Part shown: piece after piece, positions 1 through 9,913 of the stretch
Layout: each line of letters opens with the position of its first letter
Numbering within the stretch: position 1 is the stretch's first letter
Source of the DNA: Temnopleurus reevesii
Taxonomy: Eukaryota > Echinodermata > Echinoidea > Temnopleuroida > Temnopleuridae
DNA length: 41,567 nucleotides
Direction: 5' to 3'
Assembly (NCBI GenBank): GCA_036244855.1
Contig: BQKZ01000392.1
Location: 77,010-118,576, forward strand
Position numbers and translations under genes: made by a program
The notes under the pieces: model-generated
Told to the model about the DNA's origin: nothing
Seen by the model: the letters and a program-made list of their open reading frames with translations, nothing else
The model's database searches: none

Positions 1-18
1 CCCCCCCCCCCCCCCCCC
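1..18. repeat. Poly-C run at window edge
   Basis: Eighteen C residues open the window, followed by unique-looking sequence. Such a run may be a genuine homopolymer or an assembly edge effect; the sequence alone cannot tell. Confidence 0.8.
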
Positions 19-235
19 TCGTCTTCAAATCCAGGGTGCCCGTATGTGCAGCCAATCCCATCTGGACTAGATTTCTAAACTAACAAAGCCAACTAAAATA
101 GCTTAGTCCAGCATGATTGACTAGCATTCTGTTAGTCCGGCTCTTTCCGCAAGAAGATACATGAGTACATGATAAATGTTAGTATTTCTTTATCAAGAAA
201 CTTTCGTAAAATTGCCGTTGTGCAATCTAAGCAAT

Positions 236-525
236 TATCAAACCAAGCTGTATGTCCTATCTAATTATATTCAGATAGATGAAAAATCAACATAAGATGC
301 AAAAATAAAGAAAATTACACAGGCACTATAAAGATAATGAAATTACATTAAGCGTTATGCTTTACCCTTAATGCCAGTGCATAAAAGGACAAGATTTTAC
401 ATTTTCGCTTGTTTCAAGAACCAAACACTAATTTTGGAGCCTAATATTGTGTGAGTTTATTTGCGTGAGTTTATTTATTAGGGTTTTTCTTTAATGAAAA
501 CAATGTAACACAATGCCTTTAGTGT
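236..525 (+). repeat. Dispersed repeat A, copy 1
   Basis: This stretch resembles 28180-28492 in the same orientation. Shared phrases are ATTCAGATNGATGAAAAA, TACACAGGCACTAT (one base different in the other copy), and a closing part with GCCTTTARTGTG. The copies are strongly diverged with many small indels, so this is an old repeat. No coding frame or terminal inverted repeat is evident. It could be the body of an ancient transposon or an unclassified dispersed element. Confidence 0.45.
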
Positions 526-2155
526 AGATTAAACTAGAACTGATAAGGAATTCTAATCATTTCAAATCAAATGATCTGTTAATTTATTCAAAAAACCATA
601 AACATTCAAATGGATGCGAAAATATTTTACTATGCTTTGATTACATCATTTAGCATTATATAATAAGACCACGGTCCATTTTGATTGCCCAACTCTCGGC
701 TTTTTTTTATCAATGCCATTTTCCCTTTGGTCATTACTTTCATACTCAATATTGGACCTTAATTTAAACAATACTTTCCACTTTACCCTTCGCTTCATTT
801 CCGTTCAATACTCCTTTGGGCTTTAGTATTATACTTTAAAAGTTACCATAGCATTCTCCCCCACCTTTTTTTACCTCATAAATATGTTATTACTTACAAA
901 AGACAAATATACCCTTGTGCTAAAACCAAATAGAATACCTGTATAATTGGGGTCGCTTTTGCTCCTATTTTTCGGAATAGTTTCGCGCAGTTTTCCCTTC
1001 TATTTTCTCCAATTAAAGCAAAAGAAAATTGCTTCGCTGTAGGTCCCTAGGGGCTGAGTTTTCGGGAGAGCTAGAAGTTGTTTGTGATGAGGATATAATA
1101 AGAGAAGGGGGCGATTGTCACCCCAAAATTCGACCAAAGAAGATTAAATCCACCGTTTCATCCCTCCTCAACCCATTACTCACAACCAATTAGACTTCGC
1201 TTCAGTGGACTTCAATACCTCATCAAAAATAAGGCCGTTTTATTTTTTTATTTTTTCCACAACTATCCTCTTCTTCACCTCTTCTATGGTGCTTTAGTTT
1301 ATTTTTTTTTCAGGGGATAAATACAATTTTGATGGTAAAACCCCCCAAGGATGAATGATAACTGAGAGGAGGGTCCATAAAATGATTACAAAACAAAATC
1401 AGGGGTTTACTCTTTTACAATGCCCCGGACCAATTTTCGTCTAAATATTGCCCAAGAGCGATTGACAGCTGATGGAATGGACGAAAACTCAAACTTTATT
1501 ACTTTACCATCGCAAAGGTTTCCCACTATTTTCGACCAAAATATAGCCCAGGGACAGGTCATTCCAGCAGAGCAAATTGAGGGAGAAAAGAGTGACCAAA
1601 AACAACCAGGAAAAAATGGAAAACAGCATTTTGCAGTTTTCGGACCCTATGCATAGAAGGGAAAAGATTGGGAAAGATAATGTGAATTAATCGAAAATAA
1701 ATCTTTGTAACGAAAAAATGTCAACTGAGCCTTGAAAGCGCATAACATTTCCTCTCTTAGATTCAGCACCATTACCATGATTACAGTCAGTATATACAAC
1801 ATTACTCAGCTTTTCCACCAAATTGCATACATATACAGCGAGAACAGTGTTAACATATTTATTTTACTTCCAAAAGCTAAAAGTTTAACGCCATTTAGTA
1901 TTGTGAGAGGTAAACTTTACTAAATGTTACTAAATAACTCGTCGAACTACTTTGAAACAATTTTGGCGGGATATGTCCAAAACAAATGTCTCAAAATGAT
2001 ACAGCGCTGATATGTGGGTTCTAATAAAAGAAACTGAACATAACTTGATAACATCAGGCACTGAAAATTGATTAATACCAGTAAAATGAGGAATATCGCT
2101 AATAAAAAATAAATAATGCTTAATGAGATTTAACCACTTACAACAGAACACAGTA
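526..2155. other. AT-rich non-coding stretch
   Basis: No supported gene was found. The only frame of note is 78 codons at 1420-1656 on the plus strand, which starts with a true ATG. It has no 3' splice site, no recognisable domain and no unusual base composition, so I do not call it. T-rich runs occur around 1240-1310. Confidence 0.5.
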
Positions 2156-2344
2156 TATTCGAAATTACATCAAAACACTGAATACTACTGAATCGCACAA
2201 GACCACGGACTATTACATTATTGAAACAAAACCAAAACACAGAATGTTACTAAATTACACCAAAACAAAGAATATTTTTAAATGACACCAAACATATAAC
2301 ATCACTAAAATTATACCAAAACACCGATTATATTATTACTAAAT

Positions 2345-2430
2345 AACACCAAGTCGTATGCCCAACAACAGTGAGCTCTATTCTTTAAATCGCGTAAGTA
2401 CATGAATACCATGATAGCGTATATAATTAC
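2345..2430. repeat. Spacer module in minisatellite, copy 1
   Basis: A sequence unlike the short unit: AACACC-AAGTCGTATGCCCAA, then AAATCGC-TAAGTACATGAA and ACCATGATAGCGT. Two more copies lie at 2800 and 3287. This first copy is the most diverged at its right end, where the later copies read GCTTAAATAGGA. Confidence 0.85.
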
Positions 2431-2799
2431 TAACACCAGAATACAGAATACTGCTAAATCACACCAATACACTGAATAATACTAAATCACACCAAAACAC
2501 AGAATATTACTTAATGACACAAAAATAATGAACATAACTAAATTGCACCAAAACACAGAATATCACTAAATTACACCTAAACACTGTCTATTACTAAATA
2601 ACACCAATACAGAGAATGTTACTAAATTACACCAAAGCACAGAATATTACTGAATAATACACCAACACGCTAAATATTACTAAATGACAGCACAAAACAA
2701 AATATTATTAAATGACACCAAAACACAGACCATTACTAAATAACACCAAACACAGAATATTACTAAATTACACCAAAACACTAAAAAAAAATACTAAAT

Positions 2800-2895
2800 A
2801 ACACCACGTCGTTCGCCCAAATACAATGAACTCCATTCTCTAAATCGCCTAAGTACATGAATACCATGATAGCGTGCTTAAATAGGAACTATACC
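2800..2895. repeat. Spacer module in minisatellite, copy 2
   Basis: This is the second copy of the module containing CCACGTCGTTCGCCCAA, CGCCTAAGTACATGAATACC and ATGATAGCGTGCTTAAATAG. It starts about 455 bp after copy 1. The sequence that follows (ACCAGAATACAG, ACTGCTAAATCACAC) also follows copy 1, so the duplicated block includes array units. Confidence 0.85.
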
Positions 2896-3286
2896 AGAAT
2901 ACAGCATACTGCTAAATCACACTAAAACACTGAATACAACTAAATTACAACAGAGGAAGAAATATCACATTATTAATATGACACCAAAACACTAAATGAT
3001 ACTAAATTGCACCAAAACACAGAATATTGATTGATAACACCAAAACACACAATATCATTAAATGACACAGAATATTACTAAATAACACCAACACACAGAA
3101 TACAAAGATGACAGCAAAACACTGAATAATCAGTGATAATTCTAAATTATACTAAAACACCGAATATTACTAAATTACACCAAAACAAAGAATATAACTA
3201 AATTGCACCAAAACAAAGAATATAACTAAATTACACCAAAACACAGAATATTACTAAATTACACCAAAACACCGACTATTACTAGC

Positions 3287-3378
3287 TAACACCACGTCGT
3301 TTGCCCAACTACAATGAACTATTTTCTTTAAAACGCCTAAGTACATGAATACCATGATAGCGTGCTTAAATAGGAGCT
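3287..3378. repeat. Spacer module in minisatellite, copy 3
   Basis: This third copy marks the right end of the array and starts about 487 bp after copy 2. It keeps CCACGTCGTTTGCCCAA and ATGATAGCGTGCTTAAATAG. Immediately after it the minisatellite stops and unique sequence begins. Confidence 0.85.
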
Positions 3379-5955
3379 GCCTAGTTTAGATGTTTATCAA
3401 AGATCTAGCACCGTTTATGATATTGTTCCCACGACCCCAGTTCCTGCATTTTAATCCCAATCGGTATGTTAAGCCATATATTACAATAATATTGGGAAAA
3501 TGCATATTGCAACTGCCGCGGGCCGTGCGGTGGGCTGGCGTACTTTCGCTTCAATATTACCATGATTATTACTAACGAAATAAAAGCAGCCGAGTAGGAT
3601 TGGCAGACATTATACATGTATGTAGAGAGAGATCAGAACTTATCATAATCAAAGTGTTATGTTTTCTGACACTTCCTCATTATGTTGAAGTTCATGGTGA
3701 GGAGATACTATGTTAATGTACTTCTTAGATATATCCATTTATTTTCTTTTAATTTCTGTTCTATAAACATCATCTGCTATCGTAACTTTACAGTGTATGT
3801 GAAATATTTTTGTTCGGAATATCATGCATATTGTGTCTTTGAGATAGCCTTCAAATTCTAGATATTCACAGGGTTTTTCTCTTTGATTGTTAGAGTTCTG
3901 ACATAAATGATAGGGCAACAAACAGTATGAGTATGAGATATTTTATCTACGATAAAAATATCTTGGTTAACATTTTTGAGTAAATCACCAATCTTTTTAG
4001 TTGTCCGATTTCACTTAAACTTTTTTGATCTGCTCATCACATTTTTCTGCTCCTGATGAGAGGAATACTAATTTGGAGTAAACACCTCTTTTAAACCCAG
4101 CTAATTCCAAAAATTTTAGCAGGTGCGTCATACATTTTTGTAAAACTACATGAAATATCAATAATTTTCTTGATCCTTATTCTTATGAAAGTTTTTTTTT
4201 AATGTAGCAAAGCGTTTAGTTTGCATTTCAGAATTCAAATTTTTCCTCTTCTTGTGATTTTTTAAGACACTCTTGCATCTGTAGCGAGAAAAAAAGGCGT
4301 GGTCAACGCACCAATGACGGCAAATACCCTAAACCCTTTGAACTCCAGCGCGCTTACAATATTAGCAGATGTAATATACATTTCCATAAAAGAAGTATCG
4401 AATTTCTAATAGAGTGTGTGCATTCGAGGGCTCTTGTATTCTCCTTCCTCAAATAAAGCTATACACACGTATTTGCACTGATGGACGATTAAAGTCAACA
4501 TAATTCTATACGGTTTGTTTCTCTGTCCTTGCACGCAAAAACAAACAGACGAGACGCCAGCCTTGTTAACAAATGCATATTTACTAATAGAAAAAATCAC
4601 CGAATTGGTTTATGAAAATTCGAACTTTTGGGCGAATTTCCATGTGCGATTGTTGTGTTTTGCTGATAAGAGCAAAGATCCGGTATGTTAAAAGGCATTC
4701 CAAATACTGGCGCGCCGGCTTAAACGGGGTCAGTTTAAGAAGATGTATTGAAATATGACTTTTCTATGTTTGTATGCATTCACCGATGTTTCCGGTGATA
4801 TTTTCTTTAAATCCATATACTAATGTCAAATAGTATTGATATTCCTGTATTCATGACACAGACAGCAGAGTTCAGCCATTAAAAGCTCACTTTGGAGAAC
4901 GTGGTATTCTAAACCCCAAAACTTCATATTGAACACTTTTTATTTCACCTGTATAACTATTTGATACAATGAAAAGTAAAATATCTTGCAAAACAATCAA
5001 TATAATAACTTGTTAGAAAATAATTCTCTGCATTGGGTTATCACTGCTTCCTCATGCAAAATTAACCGAATTTAAGAGTAGATTTGATTAAAAAATATTT
5101 TACTTTGAAGTCGATTCAGAAGATGAATATTCTATCGGTTGTACATTTCAATATTCCCATTTTCGCTTTTTAACAATGCAAGATTTCGAACGTAAATTTC
5201 AATTATTCCAATATTTCTTTACTCCTAATTTACATGTAAATTCTTACAAATGAGCATTTCAAATTTTCTAAACGTACCTTTATTGTTTCCAATGTTGAAT
5301 GTTAATACTTTCGATTGAAATCACCAAGAGTGTTGATACATTTTTGCCCAATTCCTTTAAGGATTACAATATTTATAGCTATTGCATTGCTCAAAACAAT
5401 GTAATCATTATAAAATAATTACCATCGAGTTATTTTACAGATCAAAACAGATCATGAAACCCATGTCGGCTGCCCGTAATGACATTTTAGGTTGAATGCC
5501 CGTAACATGACTATATAGTCGCCGTTTACTCGGAATTTCAGTAAATAGTAATACATCTATCATGTTTGCCTCCCCCTAACAAACATAATCACCTCTGAAT
5601 ACGAGGTGTATATGAATAGCTTAATTCAATTTGTCAATTTTATTAATTCAAACACCACCACCGCTGCTTGTAATGAACAACTTTTGACGTGCACGCGACA
5701 TGCGTTAAGTAAATTGTGTAGAGGGTACAGTAATGCCTTGTCAATGGGTCTCATACAGATTGAACTGGTGCTTTAGGATTCCAACTTTGTTAAATGAGAT
5801 TTATCCTGGGTGTAAGGAGGCAACTATTGTCTCTGTTGTTCGGAATAAAAATGCTCAATACGTACTAAGAATCTATGATGACTTTCAACAATATATACCC
5901 AGCTTTTGTTAATGTCATTGATATTTAGCGCTGGGCGGTGAAGAAAGGGAAATGC
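3379..5955. other. AT-rich non-coding stretch
   Basis: No gene is supported. Frames of 60-70 codons at 3390-3617, 3739-3921 and 4406-4600 are short, lack splice or domain evidence and fit chance. A perfect 7-bp hairpin (CTTAAAC, GTTTAAG) sits at 4719-4739 next to GGCGCGCC, a CpG-rich octamer that is unusual in this composition. Confidence 0.5.
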
Positions 5956-5981
5956 GAGCGCGGGTTTTTTGTTCCGCGCTC
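5956..5981. other. GC-rich hairpin with T-rich loop
   Basis: GAGCGCGG at 5956-5963 pairs perfectly with CCGCGCTC at 5974-5981 across a 10-nt loop that contains six T. It stands at the edge of a locally GC-rich segment. No bordering gene gives it a role. Confidence 0.6.
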
Positions 5982-6106
5982 AATGAACGATTATGGGTAT
6001 ATTATTGTGTGCGTGTGGGTTTTTGTGTGCGTAAGAGGGTTTTTAGGGGAGGGTGGTATTGAGGGGGAGGCTTTAATACGACAGGGTTTCGTTTCGTCTG
6101 GTTAAA

Positions 6107-6128
6107 GCTCTATAGCGCACCATAGAGC
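6107..6128. other. Short perfect hairpin
   Basis: GCTCTAT (6107-6113) and ATAGAGC (6122-6128) form a 7-bp stem around AGCGCACC. It lies just left of a longer-range inverted repeat and may belong to the same decayed element. Confidence 0.5.
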
Positions 6129-6147
6129 CAGGTTTGTATAGCCAGTC

Positions 6148-6311
6148 AATGCGGGGAGAATACCCTATGCCGTTCCACAATAACCCTATTTTCCACGCGC
6201 TTTTATTCCGAGACCTTCTTCTATGCAAAAGAGAAAAAGAACCCGTTTCTTTATGGGCGCTCTTTGCAAAACATGGACAAAACCCAAAACCTTGTCTTTT
6301 CTCCCCGCATT
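6148..6311. repeat. Segment bounded by 13-bp perfect inverted repeats
   Basis: AATGCGGGGAGAA at 6148-6160 is the exact reverse complement of TTCTCCCCGCATT at 6299-6311. The 138-bp interior shows no further strong pairing. TATAG occurs just outside both arms, in matching rather than inverted sense. It could be a small DNA-transposon remnant. The overlapping frames at 6073-6366 (minus) and 6134-6319 (plus) show no domain and are not called. Confidence 0.45.
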
Positions 6312-6855
6312 CTGTATAGGGGTTAAGTAGCGTAGTTAAATGTATGGGGGTTTCATTTAGAACCAAGTAACTGAGGCGATCAGATAAAATATCGATGAGG
6401 GAGAGCAGAAAAAAGGGAGAAAATATGGATTTTTGTACCAGAAAGGAATTTTTAATGAACTACAGAACGTGGAATCTGTCAAAAATAGAACTTTGCTGAA
6501 AAGTGCGCCATGGTGTTTTGGGAACGTTCGATTGCTTTGCAGCAACTTGGTAAGAGTAGAATAATTTATTATATGAGAAGTTATAATGGTAATTTAGATA
6601 TAGCTATTTCACTTAATTTCCATATTTCTACATCTCTATATATATATTACGTAATACTGTAATAAACATGAGATGGAGGAATTGAAGTACGGATGCAGTC
6701 ACACACATACACTCACTTTGTGTATCTGCATGGTGCCGTATTTACTCATTTAGGGAAAATCAGAGTGAAATCATAATGTTCCATTTTAAATTGCTCACAT
6801 AAAGAAGGGAAATAAAATGCAAAATGTGAAATTGGAACTCGTTTTGGCATTTTAA
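6312..6855. other. Non-coding stretch, possible 3' flank of minus-strand exon
   Basis: There is no gene of its own. If the minus-strand reading frame ending at 6856 is real, this would be its 3' untranslated flank. An AATAAA on the minus strand, seen as TTTATT near 6567, is about 290 bp beyond the stop. Confidence 0.35.
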
Positions 6856-7222
6856 TCACTCTCTTTTGAGGAAGTTCGGTTTCGACAGAGGTAAGATCGT
6901 GTAGACTTTATCAAAACTTTGGGAAAATTTGCCATTATGTTGTAAGAGCATGATCTTTCTGTATTGATTAATAACCTGTGAGTGGTGCATTTCTGTATAC
7001 TCTAAGCTTAAAACAACATTAAATGTGCTATTGTTGTTGTTGTGATCAACTCGATATAACTCTTTTGGCGCCAAATTTGAATTGCTTCGTGGGATTCTTA
7101 GCAGTTTGATTCTTACGTCATCATTCACTATCTCAGTCACAATAATTTCAGCAGGATGGCCATTTTGAATTTTCTGTCCGCTCTCAAAATATTTGGCAAC
7201 GTGGTCTCCACACAAATTTTGA
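6856..7222 (-). CDS. Possible terminal exon, unknown protein
   Basis: The minus strand is open for 130 codons, from 7245 down to a stop at 6856, which is long for this AT-rich DNA. The apparent start is only a TTG and no ATG opens the frame, so if real this is an exon and not a whole gene. A CCCAG at the left of the frame would place an acceptor at 7223, but its pyrimidine tract is weak. The predicted chain is mixed and soluble-looking. It has alternating strands such as AEIIVTEIVNDDVRIKLLRI, one cysteine (in LCGDHVAKYF), an Asn run, and a basic tail ending in LKRE. There is no membrane segment or signal peptide. Codon use is varied and not low-complexity. I do not recognise the family. It could equally be a transposon-protein fragment or chance. 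A tRNA-headed SINE begins 140 bp upstream of its 5' side. Confidence 0.35.
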
Positions 7223-7362
7223 CTGGGTTGGTTAGCATTATCAAGTTATGTTAATTGTTTTACCGAAACTTGAAAATGTTATAATCGGTTGGATATATTC
7301 TAATCAATAGATGTGTGGACCGGGTATGTATTGGTATTTTGAATGAACGCACATTCTAGATC

Positions 7363-7560
7363 GATTAGGTGGTGTAGTGGTTCTGACTATCGCCTCTCAA
7401 TCAGAGGGGCGCGGTTCGAGTCCCACCCATGGCATCAAATTTCTTCAGATAGCTCCACAATCCTTCAGATATCAATCCACATTGTACTGCACTTGACCCA
7501 GGTGATATGAATGGGTACCTGAGAGGAATTTATCCGTTGAAATACATCGCACTGCTTACA
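7363..7560 (+). mobile_element. tRNA-headed SINE
   Basis: A Pol III type A box (TGGTGTAGTGG, 7370-7380) and a perfect B box (GGTTCGAGTCC, 7413-7423) are spaced as in a tRNA. The body follows with GACCCAGGTGATATGAATGG and GTACCTGAGAGGAATTTATC, which is the reverse complement of the motif seen in the SINE copies at 8686 and 41376. The cloverleaf does not hold: the acceptor stem has at least three mismatches and the T stem pairs at only two positions. It is therefore a retroposed element and not a working tRNA gene. The usual GCGCTATATAAA and (ATT)n tail is missing, so the copy is 3'-truncated. Confidence 0.75.
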
Positions 7561-7561
7561 G

Positions 7562-7785
7562 ATGCACTGCAGTAACACGATATAAAGTATTTTCGAAAAG
7601 TTAAGTCGAACGCAAGTTCAATGCTCCTTTGTAACGCTATTGAATTCGGTACCGGCTTGTCATTGTTGTGTTCGCACAGTTGAATACACGGTGTACGGAC
7701 ATAATTATTGTCTGCGTTCTAGTTAACTTTTCGGAAATAGTTTATATCGCGTTTGCTGAAGCCATGGTGATTATGCTACAGTGCA
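7562..7785. mobile_element. Fold-back (MITE-like) element
   Basis: The left arm at 7567-7614 (ACGATATAAAGTATTTTCG, then AAAAGTTAAG and GAACGCA) is matched by the right arm at 7713-7757 read in reverse (GCGATATAAACTATTTCCG, AAAAGTTAACTAGAACGCA) with scattered mismatches. GCACTG and CAGTGC may mark the outer ends. The 98-bp interior has no coding capacity. It directly abuts the SINE at 7363, which may have lost its tail to this insertion. Confidence 0.6.
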
Positions 7786-8044
7786 GAGCGCTTGATAACG
7801 TCACTGTTGGGTGTTATATAAGAGCATAATTTTGTCTTTAGCATCAGTATTATCAAAACACTATAAAAGATGGAATCGTTTGATATGTTTATAAGCTTTC
7901 AAATCATTATTCTCGTTTTAATTTCCTTGTAAATACGTGCAGTATCAGTTGGTCGCGTGAAGCAATATATACATCTTGTGGAATATAATTATTTAGCCAG
8001 AGCTCTGAGAAAAATCCTGTTCACAAGAATTGTTTTGACGTTTT

Positions 8045-8260
8045 CCAATTTTTCACAACGTAACATTGGCTACGTTCACCCTGAGATCCCAAGCCTTAAA
8101 GTTCCAGAAACTACGACAGAAACACGGAAGCTTATAGGTGCATCCTTCGCCTTCTCGCTGAACGTATAAGCTTCTGGATTTTTGTCGTAATTCATGAAAT
8201 CTGAAGGTTTCGGATATCAGTGAAGATTTAGCTAACAAATACGATAAAGCTCCTCACTGC
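8045..8260. mobile_element. Diverged fold-back (MITE-like) element
   Basis: Left-arm phrases CCCAAGCCTTAAAGTTCCAG, AAACTACGACAGAAACACGG and AAGCTTA are matched in reverse complement by the right arm (CCGAAACCTTCAGATTTC, AATTACGACAAAAATCCAG, AAGCTTA). The arms run about 90 bp each around a short centre near 8150. The arms differ at many sites, so the element is old. The overlapping open frames at 7957-8169 (plus) and 8053-8238 (minus) come from this palindrome and are not genes. Confidence 0.6.
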
Positions 8261-8685
8261 CAGACTGTGTATTAATAATGAATAATCCCCGTTCTTAACT
8301 TCTTGTTTGGCACTTCCGTCTTCACAATTATGCTAGCACAGCATACAAGAGACATTTAGTACAAAAAGAATATTGACACATGATAAAAATAAATAATAAT
8401 AAATGAATAAATTAGATAGAATATGACGTTATATTACATCTAAGGCCTTTCTTAGCATAAGTTAATATGAGAATCATGACGGTTAGAATATTCGTTATAG
8501 CTTGAACAAATGCACAGCATATGTCAGAAAAATCTCCTTTAGAATCGACAAAACTGACTGTTCTATTTTCATTTTTGGTAAACCTTTCTCACAAACCTGA
8601 AATCTCTTTTGTTGTACATATATAATACATAATGGACTGCATAAAATATATGGCATGTGGGTTTATTGTGATTGTATCAAACGTG
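8261..8685. other. AT-rich non-coding stretch
   Basis: I see nothing beyond AT-rich sequence and short ATAAATAA runs near 8385-8410. Confidence 0.5.
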
Positions 8686-8975
8686 TGATAATAATAATGA
8701 ACGGCTTTTATATAGCGCTTATCAACTCTAAGCATTCTCTAAGCGTTCTACAATTGCAGCAATGTTACCCTGGCTTTAGCCCGGCAGCCACTTCATTAGC
8801 GGACTTGGCGTTTCAAGGAATAAATATTCCTGCCAGGTACCCATTCACCTCACCTGGGTTGAGTGCAGTACACTATGGGTACATTTCTTGCTGAAGGAAA
8901 TTAACGCCCTGGGAGAGATTCGAACCACCGACCTTCTAGCAACATAATTATCCAACACACCATTTGTGGTTAGAT
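8686..8975 (-). mobile_element. SINE, near full length, minus strand
   Basis: Read on the minus strand it begins with a degenerate A box (TGGTGTGTTGG, 8952-8962), then a perfect B box (GGTTCGAATCT, 8916-8926). Next come AACCCAGGTGAGGTGAATGG, GTACCTGGCAGGAATATTTA, the GTGGCTGCCGGGCTAAAGCC motif, and finally AAGCGCTATATAAAAG with an ATTATTATT tail. This is the best copy here for linking the tRNA head to the GCGCTATATAAA tail. No encoded protein; it would depend on a LINE partner for copying. The frame at 8655-8894 is a shadow of this element. Confidence 0.8.
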
Positions 8976-9108
8976 ATTAATCAGCATAATATTCCACCAT
9001 AAGTTCGACATACTTTTACCAATAGTGACCAAACTGAGATAATTACAACATGGGTGGGACATATTAAAACCAATAGTTGTGTAGACAATATGTTTCCCAA
9101 CGTTCTAA

Positions 9109-9284
9109 GGGGGTGTTGCTCAAAAGTTGCAATTGATCGCAAGTTGCAGTTGATCGGAATGCGCCAATCAAAATCACTGTTTCATTCGCGTCTTGTTAAA
9201 TGCGCATACCGTGCGCGAATGAAAATGCGCGTTACAAATTGCAAAGTTGCAGTTGATTTGCAGTTAATTTTGAGCAACACCCCC
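9109..9284 (+). mobile_element. Palindromic MITE family 1, copy 1
   Basis: The ends are a perfect 17-bp terminal inverted repeat: GGGGGTGTTGCTCAAAA at 9109-9125 and its complement at 9268-9284. Inside, GTTGCAATTGATCGCAAG and GTTGCAGTTGATTTGCAG continue the imperfect palindrome around a CpG-rich centre (GCGCATACCGTGCGCGAATG). I could not settle a target duplication. The frame at 9054-9332 overlaps it and is not a gene. Confidence 0.75.
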
Positions 9285-9738
9285 GTATATGTGTGTGCAT
9301 ATTTTTACTATATCTACATGTATATGATTTGACATGAGCTAACCACCACTTGGCGCACTAACTGATAAAACAAGACCCGTAAGTTTCTTTCAAAGAGTAA
9401 TAATGGAAAACTTTCCATCAAGAGTACCGATTTTGTTTGATCCTGATGGCTGATATATATGAGTAACGCTTGTATAATTATTTTGTCTGATACACTGTTG
9501 TACTCATATATTTGCCTTGAAATAGTTTTGTATCAAATATTTTGATGAATATCTTTATTTACTTGAGTTGTATTCATTTGCATTTTGAGAAGGCAGGAAA
9601 TATGATATTTTAAAAAGTTAATCGTTTTTCTTTGATAAAAGATATATAATTATACACTATATTTTGTACGAAAATTAATTTAATATTTTTTATTTCTCAA
9701 GAGCATAGTTGTTTATGAAAGTTGTGCTAGCTGTCATA
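9285..9738. other. AT-rich spacer between two inverted MITE copies
   Basis: I see no gene. The 454 bp would form the loop if the two flanking copies paired. Confidence 0.5.
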
Positions 9739-9913
9739 GGGGGTGTTGATCAAAATCAACTGCAAATCAACTGCAGCTTTGCAAATTGTAACACGCATTT
9801 TCATTCGCGCGCGGTATGCGCATTAAACAAGACGCGCATGAAATAATGAATTTGATTGGCGCGTTCCGATCAACTGCAACTTGCGATCAATTGCAACTTT
9901 TGAGCAACAACCC
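9739..9913 (-). mobile_element. Palindromic MITE family 1, copy 2 (inverted)
   Basis: This is the reverse complement of the copy at 9109-9284 along its full length. It starts GGGGGTGTTGATCAAAAT and ends TTTTGAGCAACAACCC. The right end has lost the perfect CACCCCC, and the centre keeps ATTCGCGCGCGGTATGCGCA. Confidence 0.75.

Larger units (their letters stand above)
2160..3290. repeat. AT-rich minisatellite, unit about 26-30 bp
   Basis: The array repeats a degenerate unit of the form ACACCAAAACACAGAATATT followed by ACTAAATT. Dozens of copies are visible, with substitutions and small indels; the cores CACCAAAACAC, AATATTAC and TAAAT recur throughout. Some units are shortened or fused. It has no long open reading frame on either strand. 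The array is interrupted at regular distance by a second module, annotated separately. Confidence 0.9.

Noticed and set aside
1420..1656. 78-codon frame with a true ATG
   Set aside because: There is no recognisable family, no supporting splice site or polyadenylation arrangement, and the length is compatible with chance.
2160..3378. CRISPR-like array
   Set aside because: The units are degenerate and contiguous without unique spacers, and the DNA is from an animal.
6073..6366. 97-codon minus-strand frame
   Set aside because: It lies across an inverted-repeat segment with a competing plus-strand frame and has no recognisable domain.
7363..7434. tRNA gene
   Set aside because: A and B boxes are good, but the acceptor and T stems do not pair, and a SINE body follows.
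7957..8238. Two opposing 60-70 codon frames
   Set aside because: They come from the arms of the fold-back element at 8045-8260.
9054..9332. 92-codon frame
   Set aside because: It lies over the palindromic MITE and is explained by it.
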